A stretch of DNA of 17,012 nt, from positions 1 to 17,012 of the forward strand of contig CAVGWF010000075.1 of NCBI GenBank assembly GCA_963632825.1, written 5' to 3'. The notes below the pieces were generated by a model that was not told the origin of the DNA, ran no database searches, and saw only the letters and a program-made list of their open reading frames with translations. Shown here piece by piece: positions 6,955 to 14,516 of the stretch. A program made the translations under genes and the position numbers. The DNA is from F23-B02 sp963632825 (GTDB taxonomy: Bacteria > Bacillota > Clostridia > Oscillospirales > Oscillospiraceae). The number at the start of each line of letters is the position of its first letter. The first letter of the stretch is position 1.

Positions 6955-8418
6955 ATGAATAATGATTTGAAATTAAATGAAAAAACGCCGTTTTTCTGCA
7001 AGCTTTCCGACTTCGTGTGGATGATCGAGCTCTTTTTTGCGTTTAGTGCGCTTGCCGCAATTATCTGCATAGCTTTAAAAAGCTCCATCACGCCGCATCC
7101 GGTGGTCGAAATGCTTCTGCTTATCGCGGCGGCCGCCGTCATTTTCTTTGCGGCAAAATTCATAAACGCGCGCTCAAGCCTTCTCTCACCGATGCTGCTG
7201 CTTACCTTCGCGGTATTTACTCAGATGCTCGCCGTTATAGCTATTGATGCTCAGCCGGTAAGTGATTTCAGCCTTATGTACAGCAGCGCCGTTTCTACCG
7301 TAAACGGCGATCTCTCATGGACCGGAACCGAATATTTTCAGCGCTGGGCCTATCAGATACCGTTTGTGCTGTATGAAGCGCTTGTGCTGTCCGTCAGCAA
7401 TTCTATGAGAGCCTTACAGCTTATGAACATATTCTTCGCCGTCGGCTGTATATGGCTTGTGTATATGCTTGCCGCTTTGTACCTTGAGCAGTCCAAGGCC
7501 GTGTTTGTCGGATTCATGTATGCTCTGTGTCCTTCGGCAGTTATATTCACGCCTGTGCTCACGAACCAGCATATATCGCTGTTTTTCATGCTGCTCGGTA
7601 TTTATGTATATCTCGCAGGTCTGAAAAAGGGTGGGAAGAACCGGTATATTCCCGCAGCGGCGGCCGGTGCTCTCATTGCCGTCGGAAACCTCATGCGCGC
7701 CGAGGCTGTCGTCGTCATTCTCTCGATAATTTTCTGCACCGTTATCTATTGCTGCTGCCGCAGGAACATTAAGAGCATCCTGCCGGCTGCCGTACTGACG
7801 CTGGCATACCTTGCCCTTCAGTTTGCCGTCGGCAAGGTGCTCGTGCTCTGCGGTGCGGCGCCGTATGGAATAAGCAACAATGTCCCTCAGTGGAAATTTG
7901 TCGTCGGACTTGACTTTGTTGTCGGAGGGACCTACACCGAACGCAATATCCGTATTTTTTCCATCACCGGCAATGCGGAGCGCTGGAGCGAGACCATAAA
8001 CGCCATAAAGCAGTCGCACGCCGATGGAATGAGTATTCCTGCGTTTATAGCTAATAAGATAAGCTGCTTCTGGAGTGCGGACGAGCAGCTGTATTTTGTA
8101 TTCACCGGCAGCAGCACCGATGTTTCAGGCATTGATCTGGCGACATTCTCCGAGCGATTTAATCAGTATTCGCGCGCATACAGAATGTGCCTTTATACTC
8201 TGTCGGCAGCGGCGGCAGTCAAGATGTTCGTCTGCCGCAGGCGTGAGTTCAGTCTCCCTCTGCGCTTGGTGACGACCGTAGTGTGCGTATTCTTTGTCGT
8301 GTTTCTTCTTATCGAGATCCAGTCGCGCTACAGATATGTCGTTAACCCATTCATGGTGCTTATGGCATCGGCACTGCTGCTGAGAGCAAAACCGGACGAT
8401 CAAGCAAACCAAGCATAA
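6955..8418 (+). CDS. Multi-pass membrane glycosyltransferase, GT-C type (ArnT/PMT-like)
   Basis: The 487-residue product has about ten or more hydrophobic segments spread over its length. After the first two comes an extracytoplasmic loop with D98 and D104 in IDAQPVSDFSLMY, the acidic loop that carries the catalytic aspartate in GT-C enzymes using lipid-linked sugars. The C-terminal EIQSRYRY (454-461) before a final membrane span is also typical of family 39/83-like proteins. It probably moves a sugar from a polyprenyl donor to a cell-envelope acceptor at the outer face of the membrane; neither donor nor acceptor can be told. I chose the ATG at 6955, because an earlier TTG at 6913 lies inside the ybaB hairpin; no clear ribosome site precedes either. 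No promoter is obvious, so it may depend on readthrough from ybaB. Confidence 0.7.
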   Translation: MNNDLKLNEKTPFFCKLSDFVWMIELFFAFSALAAIICIALKSSITPHPVVEMLLLIAAAAVIFFAAKFINARSSLLSPMLLLTFAVFTQMLAVIAIDAQPVSDFSLMYSSAVSTVNGDLSWTGTEYFQRWAYQIPFVLYEALVLSVSNSMRALQLMNIFFAVGCIWLVYMLAALYLEQSKAVFVGFMYALCPSAVIFTPVLTNQHISLFFMLLGIYVYLAGLKKGGKNRYIPAAAAGALIAVGNLMRAEAVVVILSIIFCTVIYCCCRRNIKSILPAAVLTLAYLALQFAVGKVLVLCGAAPYGISNNVPQWKFVVGLDFVVGGTYTERNIRIFSITGNAERWSETINAIKQSHADGMSIPAFIANKISCFWSADEQLYFVFTGSSTDVSGIDLATFSERFNQYSRAYRMCLYTLSAAAAVKMFVCRRREFSLPLRLVTTVVCVFFVVFLLIEIQSRYRYVVNPFMVLMASALLLRAKPDDQANQA

Positions 8419-8422
8419 AACA

Positions 8423-8458
8423 TAAGAAAAGACAGGACCTCGGTCCTGTCTTTTCTTA
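8423..8458. terminator. Strong bidirectional terminator
   Basis: A perfect 17-base-pair inverted repeat (8423-8439 with 8442-8458, loop TC) has a GACAGGACC core, an A-rich left arm and a T-rich right arm. It gives a G/C hairpin with U-tail on either strand and separates two convergent units. The stop codon of the small DUF6440 gene (TTA on the plus strand, 8456-8458) lies within its right arm. Confidence 0.9.
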
Positions 8459-8632
8459 CTTAAATGCGGCAGAGATCACGGGCTTGCCGTCGCGGTCGAG
8501 CAGGGGAGTCAAGCCTCCTCCGTTGCCTGAGTAGCGGAAAAGATAGTTTACGCCGGTCTGCTTATCGACCCATATCTCCATGGTGTCGAGCGTGCCCTGA
8601 GTATAGGTTTTTTCAAAACGCTTTTCCGACAT
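8456..8632 (-). CDS. DUF6440 family small protein
   Basis: A 58-residue ORF begins MSEKRFEKTYTQGTLDTMEI and carries WVDKQTGVNYLF and GGGLTPLLDRDGKPV, the pattern I recognise as DUF6440, a small protein family of unknown function widespread in Bacillota. The start ATG at 8632 is preceded by AAGGAAAGGA inside the end of the MFS gene, and only one base separates it from the MFS stop, so translation is probably coupled. The stop codon sits in the terminator stem. No membrane segment or signal peptide is seen. Confidence 0.85.
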   Translation of the reverse strand: MSEKRFEKTYTQGTLDTMEIWVDKQTGVNYLFRYSGNGGGLTPLLDRDGKPVISAAFK

Positions 8633-8633
8633 T

Positions 8634-10073
8634 TTATTTATTCCTTTCCTTGTACAATTTCGCAGCCCTGCTCATTGGTATGAACGCAAGCGCCGTGACG
8701 ACGGCAGCCGCTATGAACAGCTCGTTTACCGGCAGATACCCTTCGGCTATCTGCGTTATGTCATAGCCCATCTGCGCTGCACGGTCGGCGGTGACAAAAA
8801 TGAGGCTTCCGTTGTCAACGACCTGATACACCTTCTCGCCGAAGGCGCGGCAGATGGGATCGGCAAGCAGGGGACCGGCGATCATCGGGAAGAACACAAA
8901 GAACATTATCCTTATGCCCTCAAACTGACCGCGGTGCTCCTCGGGGTACAGGCGCTTCATCCATACGGTCATTGACTGCATGAATACGACATAGCCGACG
9001 CCAACGAGAATTATGCCGGTAAAGCAGGGCCAGTTGGCGGCAATGTCAAGCGCATTTTCGGTGTTGAAGCCGCCCTGCATATTGCCCACCACGAAGAACA
9101 CGAACAGGCAGCCGATAATGCTCAGCGCCGTTGCAAACGCGGCGACCGCAGGAACCTTTTTATTGTTTATGACCTTTATAAACGGAACTGATATCGCAAC
9201 GGCAAGCAGCAGAGGGATGCCGAGAATGAGACTGGGGTCGTTAAAGCCGAGGGTGTAATTCATCCAGTTCATTATGTGGATGAAGTAGCAGTTGTAGCCG
9301 ATGAAAAATACGCACAGAGTCACAAAAACGAGGGCAAGCTCGCGGTTCGCGGCAAAGCGCCTGAAGTTGAAGGTGGAGGCAAACTGGTGCCAGAAGCCGC
9401 CGTCCCTGACGGGCTTGAGCGTGGGAGCGTCCTTGAGAAGGAAAAACGATGCTATGCCGATGAGTGTGGTAACGCCGCCTGCGGCGGAGAAGAAAATGAT
9501 ATAGCCCGCCTGCGGATTGGCCTCCGTGGCAAGACCGTTAACGAACATTCCGCCCACGAGCGTTCCGACGAGGGTGCCGATAACGGGCAGAGTCGCCGCC
9601 ACGGCACCTATCTGACCGGAGTTTGAGTCGTCCATCATATCGGCATACCATGCGTTATAGCCGGCATCGTTTGCCATGGAGCCGAAAAAGCTCATGATGG
9701 TGTCGGCTGTGACGATGGTAACGCCGATGAGCATCACATTGTTGTATATGCTCTCACGCAGATAGTGGGTCATGCCGAAGGCAATGGTGAAAATACCCCA
9801 GAGTATCGAGCCCCATGTGATGAGCTTCTTGCGCGAACCGATGCGGTCGGAAAGCGTTCCGAAAAACAGCGCGGAGAAGGTGGTTGCCGTTGCCGAGCAT
9901 ATCGTCATTGCGGTGACGACTCCGAGCTGTGCGCCGAAATCGGAATACAGGAAGTTTGCAAACCAGTTGTTTTCGATGACCCATGCTATCTGGGCGGAAA
10001 AGCCTATCACAAGCAGCAGGGTCCAGTTAAGGGCACCTATGCCCTTTTTCCGCGTGGGTGAGGTGTTTCCCAT
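8634..10073 (-). CDS. MFS transporter
   Basis: The 479-residue product has about twelve membrane segments and the MFS loop 2-3 signature GTLSDRIGSRKK (72-83), so it is an inner-membrane secondary carrier. The overall look (NDAGYNAWYADMM after segment 4, a long central loop about 210-235, a second half starting near residue 240) is closest to sugar/cation-type or UMF-like MFS proteins, but the substrate cannot be told from sequence. The ATG overlaps the stop of the upstream hydrolase gene as TAATG and is served by GGAGGAAG, so the pair is translationally coupled. The DUF6440 gene follows after one base. The gene order suggests that the hydrolase and transporter act on related compounds. Confidence 0.9.
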   Translation of the reverse strand: MGNTSPTRKKGIGALNWTLLLVIGFSAQIAWVIENNWFANFLYSDFGAQLGVVTAMTICSATATTFSALFFGTLSDRIGSRKKLITWGSILWGIFTIAFGMTHYLRESIYNNVMLIGVTIVTADTIMSFFGSMANDAGYNAWYADMMDDSNSGQIGAVAATLPVIGTLVGTLVGGMFVNGLATEANPQAGYIIFFSAAGGVTTLIGIASFFLLKDAPTLKPVRDGGFWHQFASTFNFRRFAANRELALVFVTLCVFFIGYNCYFIHIMNWMNYTLGFNDPSLILGIPLLLAVAISVPFIKVINNKKVPAVAAFATALSIIGCLFVFFVVGNMQGGFNTENALDIAANWPCFTGIILVGVGYVVFMQSMTVWMKRLYPEEHRGQFEGIRIMFFVFFPMIAGPLLADPICRAFGEKVYQVVDNGSLIFVTADRAAQMGYDITQIAEGYLPVNELFIAAAVVTALAFIPMSRAAKLYKERNK

Positions 10074-11029
10074 TAATTCTTCCTCCGATGATCATTTATA
10101 AAGTCCGTTACCATGGACCGGTATTTCTCGTTTGCGCACATGAAGCCTGCCGCGTGACCGGTGTCGGGCACAAGCAGCAGCTTTTTATCCGAGCGGCAGG
10201 CATTGTATATCTCGAGCGCCATTTCCTTGGGCACATAGCGGTCGCTGTCGCCGCAGATATAAAGCAGCGGCACCTCCGTAACGCTCACGCTGCGCACGGA
10301 GCTTACCTCACTGAAGCCGTAGCCGGCTTTGAGGAGATTAACATATTCAAAAATATCCACGAACATTGCCGGCAGGTGGTAGAGCGTTCCGACAAGACCC
10401 TTGAAAACCGTTTCGAGGTCGGAGTAGCCGCAGTCGGCGATCATGCCGCAGACATGCCCGTCAAGCTCAAGGTCGGAGCTTTGCAGTACGGACGCCGCAC
10501 CCATACTCATGCCGTGCAGAAAAATGGAGTTTTCGGGAAACAGCTCGGCCGCCTTTTTCGTCCACAGCACGACATCATAGCGGTCAAGCGCGCCGAAGCC
10601 GATATATTTGCCCCCGCTTTTGCCGTGCGCGCGCATATGCACATACATGAGGTCGCAGCCGAGTGAGCGGTAAAAATCATACATGGCTGCGAAATCGCAG
10701 GCGGGCTCCGATTTATAGCCGTGAAAGAATATGACCGTAACGCCCGTGCCGCTGCCGCGCAGGACATCGGCGCACAGGCGCAGACCGTCCTCCGAGACTA
10801 TTGTCACCTCGTCAAACGGCAGGTCACGAAACGGGGCAAAGTAGGGAATATTGTGCTCCCAGAGCGCCACGCCCGTCGGCTCAAGCAGGCTTGAGCTTTT
10901 CGCACCGGTCTCCGGAGTCGGAAAATTGTCCTGCCTGACGATGAGCAGACGCACAAAAATAAGCCCAACGGCGTAAGCCGCCGCGAGCAGAGTGCATATA
11001 ACGATGAGCACTATCAGTACAGCTTTCAT
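10073..11029 (-). CDS. Membrane-anchored alpha/beta hydrolase
   Basis: The 318-residue product begins with a hydrophobic helix (about 3-28) that acts as a signal anchor, placing the catalytic domain probably outside the membrane. The fold signatures are HGYKS (103-107, oxyanion region), the nucleophile elbow GMSMG (173-177, Ser175), an acid in GDSDRYVP (probably Asp263) and His292 in DTGHA. The layout matches the serine-hydrolase group often annotated as YqkD/Bem46-like; the substrate (ester, lipid or peptide) is not known. It is the first gene of the minus-strand operon, with GGAG 9 bases before the ATG. No convincing promoter is visible in the 70 bases upstream; TTCCAA/TAAAAT with a 17-base spacer is the best weak candidate. 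Confidence 0.88.
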   Translation of the reverse strand: MKAVLIVLIVICTLLAAAYAVGLIFVRLLIVRQDNFPTPETGAKSSSLLEPTGVALWEHNIPYFAPFRDLPFDEVTIVSEDGLRLCADVLRGSGTGVTVIFFHGYKSEPACDFAAMYDFYRSLGCDLMYVHMRAHGKSGGKYIGFGALDRYDVVLWTKKAAELFPENSIFLHGMSMGAASVLQSSDLELDGHVCGMIADCGYSDLETVFKGLVGTLYHLPAMFVDIFEYVNLLKAGYGFSEVSSVRSVSVTEVPLLYICGDSDRYVPKEMALEIYNACRSDKKLLLVPDTGHAAGFMCANEKYRSMVTDFINDHRRKN

Positions 11030-11084
11030 AAAAATGCTCCGATCCGGTGTTTATATAAGCGTATTTTATTACATTTTTACCGGA

Positions 11085-11099
11085 ATTGGAATAGCCAAT
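11085..11099. promoter_or_regulatory. Short palindrome between divergent genes
   Basis: ATTGG-AATAG-CCAAT is a perfect 5+5 inverted repeat directly upstream of the -35 of the plus-strand operon and 56 bases upstream of the divergent hydrolase ATG. It could be an operator, but the arms are short. Confidence 0.25.
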
Positions 11100-11100
11100 G

Positions 11101-11129
11101 TTGAATAAAAGAAAATAATAATATATAAT
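11101..11129 (+). promoter_or_regulatory. Promoter of the DUF362-GTPase-ylmH operon
   Basis: TTGAAT (11101-11106) and TATAAT (11124-11129) are separated by a 17-base A/T-rich spacer. The 5' leader to the DUF362 ATG would be about 25 bases and contains AAAGGAG. Confidence 0.8.
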
Positions 11130-11161
11130 CGACTCATATCACATTACAAAGGAGCGGCAAG

Positions 11162-12025
11162 ATGGAAAAGGCAAAGGTATATTTCGTTAAGTATGTCAGC
11201 CCCGAAAGCGTTATAAAGGCCTATGATGCGCTCGGAATAGAGCTCGAGGGCAATGTGGCCGTCAAGCTGCACAGCGGCGAGCCCGGCAACCAGAACTTCC
11301 TGCGTCCGGCGTTTATGAAGCCGGCCATAGACCGCGTCGGCGGCACAATAGTCGAGTGCAACACCGCATACGAGGGCGGCAGAGAGACCACGGAGGATCA
11401 CAAAAAGACCATGCAGCTTCACGGCTGGGTAGAGATAGCGGATGTTGACATCATGGATGCCGAGGCAGAGATCGAGCTGCCGGTAACCGGCGGCAGGCAC
11501 CTTGAGAAGAACTATGTAGGCAAAAATCTGCTGGACTATGACTCCATGCTCGTTTTGTCGCACTTCAAGGGCCATCCCATGGGCGGCTACGGCGGTGCGC
11601 TGAAGAATATATCCATCGGAATAGCCTCGAGCTACGGCAAGAAGTATATCCACGGCGTTAAGAATGTTGATAACTTCTGGCATGCCGACCACGACAGCTT
11701 CCTTGAGTGCATGGCGGACGCGGCAAAGAGTGTAGTCGATCACTTCGGCGGAAGGATGGCTTTTGTAAACATCATGAAGAATATGTCCGTCGACTGCGAT
11801 TGCTGTGCGGTCGCGGCAGATCCCAAGATCGGCGATATAGGCGTTCTGTCGTCGCTCGATCCCGTGGCGCTTGATCAGGCGTGCATTGACCTCGTGTATG
11901 CCAGTGACGATCCGGACAAGGGCGATCTCATCGAGCGCATCGAGTCGCGCAACGGTGTTCACACCATCGAGGCAGCCGCGCAGATAGGCGTCGGCAGCCG
12001 CGAGTACGAGCTCATAGAGCTTTAA
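11162..12025 (+). CDS. DUF362 domain protein
   Basis: The 287-residue product carries the DUF362 hallmarks: VAVKLHSGEPGNQNFLRP near the start, a middle KGHPMGGYGGALKNISIG (136-153) and a C-terminal SLDPVALDQACIDLVY (231-246). Three cysteines cluster at C212, C214 and C215 (VDCDCCA), a possible metal or cluster site; the C-terminal ferredoxin-like 4Fe-4S domain of some relatives is absent. No signal peptide or membrane segment is seen, so it is probably cytosolic. The biochemical role of the family is not established. The start follows AAAGGAG at proper spacing, and the gene is first in its operon, ending one base before the next start (TAA-A-ATG), which implies coupled translation with the GTPase. 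Confidence 0.88.
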   Translation: MEKAKVYFVKYVSPESVIKAYDALGIELEGNVAVKLHSGEPGNQNFLRPAFMKPAIDRVGGTIVECNTAYEGGRETTEDHKKTMQLHGWVEIADVDIMDAEAEIELPVTGGRHLEKNYVGKNLLDYDSMLVLSHFKGHPMGGYGGALKNISIGIASSYGKKYIHGVKNVDNFWHADHDSFLECMADAAKSVVDHFGGRMAFVNIMKNMSVDCDCCAVAADPKIGDIGVLSSLDPVALDQACIDLVYASDDPDKGDLIERIESRNGVHTIEAAAQIGVGSREYELIEL

Positions 12026-12026
12026 A

Positions 12027-14516
12027 ATGAAAAAGCTCGTTGTCGGCGTCCTTGCCCATGTTGATGCCGGAAAGACAACGCTGTCGGAGGCGCTCATGTA
12101 CACCTCCGGCAGCATACGCAGGCTGGGCAGGGTCGACCACGGAAACACGGCGCTTGATACGCACAGGATAGAGCGCGAAAGAGGAATAACCGTATTTTCA
12201 AAGCAGGCGCAGCTCCGGACCGAGAATCTGGAGCTGTGCCTTCTCGACACGCCCGGACACGCGGATCTGACCGCCGAGGCGGAGAGAACGCTCGGCGTTA
12301 TCGACTATGCACTGCTCGTGATATCCGGCAGCGACGGCGTTCAGGCGCACACGGAAACGCTGTGGCGGCTGCTTGAAAGATACGGTGTGCCGGTGATAAT
12401 ATTCGCAACGAAGATGGACCTCACGGGCAGCGACAAGGACAGCATCCTTTCCGACCTGCGCGCCCGCCTGTCGGAGAGCTGCCTTGACCTTTCCGACGGG
12501 AGCGAGGACAACGCGGAGAGCATAGCAATGTGCGATGAGCGCCTGCTGGAGAAGTACGCCTCCGGTGAGGCTCCGGCTGATGCCGACATTGCAGCGGCGA
12601 TAAGCGGAAGAAAGCTGTTTCCGGTGCTGTTCGGTTCGGGACTGAAGCTTGAGGGCGTGCATGAGCTCATTGAATTTGTCGACCGCTATGCCGTGGCTCC
12701 GGAGTATCCGGATAAGCTCGGAGCGAAGGTGTATAAGATCATGCGCGACGGTCGCGGCAGGCGGCTTGCCTGCATGAAGATAACCGGCGGAGCGCTGCAT
12801 AACCGCGACTGCGTAAACGGCGAAACGGTGACGGAGCTCAGAGTTTACAGCGGCGCAAATTACGAGACCGTTCAGGAGGCCGGAGCCGGCAGCATAGTTG
12901 CCGTGCAGGGTCTCGGCAGCGCATATGCCGGTCAGGGTCTCGGATACGAGCCGGATATGCCCGCGCCGGAGATAGAGCCCGTGCTTACATACATGGTCGA
13001 GCTTCCCGCAGGTGCGGACAAGCAGGAGGCTTTCAAAAAGCTCCGCAGTCTTGAGGACGAGGACCCGCAGCTCCGCATTGAGTGGAACGATGTCACAAAG
13101 CAGATATATCTGCGGCTTATGGGCAGGGTGCAGACCGAGGTCATAACCGAGCTCATCCGCGAGAGATTCGACATGCAGGTGCGTATCGGCTCCGGCGGCA
13201 TAGCCTACAGAGAGACTATAGCAAAGCCCGTGCACGGAGCGGGACATTTTGAGCCGCTCCGGCATTATGCCGAGGTGCACCTTCTGCTTGAGCCGCTCGA
13301 GAGCGGCTCCGGAATGCGCTTTGAGAGCCGCTGCCCGACGGATGAGCTCGATGCCAACTGGCAGAGCCTTATAATGACAAACCTTGCGGAGAAAACTCAT
13401 CTCGGTGTTCTCACCGGCTCTCCGCTCACGGATGTGAGGATAAGCCTCATAGCCGGCAAGGCTCATGTCAAGCACACCGAGGGCGGCGATTTCCGCGAGG
13501 CGGTGTACCGCGCGGTGCGGCAGGGGCTTATGAAGGCCGAGAGCGTGCTGCTTGAGCCGTGGTACGACTTCCGCATTGAGGTACCGCCCGAGCAGCTGGG
13601 CAGGGCAATAAGCGATGTGCGAGCCATGTCCGGCAGCTTCGAGACCGAGGACGGCAGCGTTATATCCGGCAGGGCACCGGTGTCGGAGATGAGCGGCTAC
13701 GGTGAGGTGCTGGCGTCGTACACCTCCGGCAAGGGACGCATAAGTCTGAAAAATACACACTATTATCCGTGCCATAACGCCGAGCAGGTCATAGCGTCTG
13801 CCGGCTATGAGCCGGAGACCGATACAAGCAACACCGCCGACTCCGTTTTCTGCTCGCACGGCTCGGGCACCATAGTAAAATGGAACGAGGCGGACAGGTT
13901 CATGCACCTTGACCCGGATCGGGACAACGACAAGAGCCCGCAGCCCGCGCCCCGGCACAGGTTTTATACCATAGACGATGCAGAGCTTGAGGCTATCATG
14001 CAGCGCGAGTTCGGACCGGTGCGCAGGCGGCAGCATACGCGCACCACGGCACCAGAGGCGACGGAGCCAGCCATTGCACCGTCAAAGCGCGAGTATGTGA
14101 TAGTCGACGGATATAATTTCATTTTCGGAACGCCGGAATACGCGCTTCTTGCAAAAAAATCGCTGGAGCTTGCCCGCGAGCACCTTTCCGATGCGCTCAA
14201 AAGCTATCGCGCCATGCGCGGCTGCGAGCTCATGCTCGTCTTTGACGGCTACCGCGTTGCGGGAAATACCGGTGAGCGGGAGGTGCACGGAATACGCACC
14301 GTGTACACAAAGGAAAACGAGACGGCCGATATGTACATAGAGCGCCTTGCAAACGACATAGGCAAAAACTACTCGGTAAAGGTAGTCACGAACGATTCGC
14401 TTATCCGCCTGTCGGCCATGCGTTCGGGCGTTCTGCGGATGTCGGTAAAGGAGTTTGACTCGGAGCTTCGGTTCGTTATGGATAAAATTGCGGAGTATAT
14501 AGATGGAAAACGGTGA
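12027..14516 (+). CDS. TetM/EF-G-like translational GTPase fused to a YacP/Rae1-type NYN nuclease domain
   Basis: The 829-residue product has GTPase motifs AHVDAGKTT (10-18), RERGIT (50-55), DTPGH (74-78), TKMD (128-131, where NKxD is usual) and GSGLK (203-207), followed by EF-G-like domains to about 580. The segment HTEGGDF (483-489) stands where true Tet(M) has the loop with YSPVST, so tetracycline protection is doubtful. Next is a Cys-containing extension with DSVFCSHGSG (605-614) and a linker (about 635-687). The C-terminal 140 residues match YacP/Rae1: VDGYNFI (693-699; D694, N697), FDGYR (739-743; D740), NETADMYIE (764-772) and TND (788-790; D790), the acidic set of NYN/PIN-like RNases. 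Rae1 cuts mRNA in the ribosomal A site. A ribosome-acting GTPase carrying its own RNase is the best reading. It overlaps ylmH by 14 bases. Confidence 0.9.
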   Translation: MKKLVVGVLAHVDAGKTTLSEALMYTSGSIRRLGRVDHGNTALDTHRIERERGITVFSKQAQLRTENLELCLLDTPGHADLTAEAERTLGVIDYALLVISGSDGVQAHTETLWRLLERYGVPVIIFATKMDLTGSDKDSILSDLRARLSESCLDLSDGSEDNAESIAMCDERLLEKYASGEAPADADIAAAISGRKLFPVLFGSGLKLEGVHELIEFVDRYAVAPEYPDKLGAKVYKIMRDGRGRRLACMKITGGALHNRDCVNGETVTELRVYSGANYETVQEAGAGSIVAVQGLGSAYAGQGLGYEPDMPAPEIEPVLTYMVELPAGADKQEAFKKLRSLEDEDPQLRIEWNDVTKQIYLRLMGRVQTEVITELIRERFDMQVRIGSGGIAYRETIAKPVHGAGHFEPLRHYAEVHLLLEPLESGSGMRFESRCPTDELDANWQSLIMTNLAEKTHLGVLTGSPLTDVRISLIAGKAHVKHTEGGDFREAVYRAVRQGLMKAESVLLEPWYDFRIEVPPEQLGRAISDVRAMSGSFETEDGSVISGRAPVSEMSGYGEVLASYTSGKGRISLKNTHYYPCHNAEQVIASAGYEPETDTSNTADSVFCSHGSGTIVKWNEADRFMHLDPDRDNDKSPQPAPRHRFYTIDDAELEAIMQREFGPVRRRQHTRTTAPEATEPAIAPSKREYVIVDGYNFIFGTPEYALLAKKSLELAREHLSDALKSYRAMRGCELMLVFDGYRVAGNTGEREVHGIRTVYTKENETADMYIERLANDIGKNYSVKVVTNDSLIRLSAMRSGVLRMSVKEFDSELRFVMDKIAEYIDGKR

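Noticed and set aside
11144..12250. Minus-strand open frame of 368 codons
   Set aside because: It is antisense to the DUF362 gene and the promoter-proximal region; no start signals or known motif.
12198..14036. Minus-strand open frame of 612 codons
   Set aside because: It is fully antisense to the GTPase-nuclease gene; its long length comes from the GC-rich codon pattern of the real gene.
12027..14516. Tetracycline-resistance gene of the tet(M) class
   Set aside because: The GTPase core is related, but the drug-displacing loop is replaced and a nuclease domain is fused at the end.
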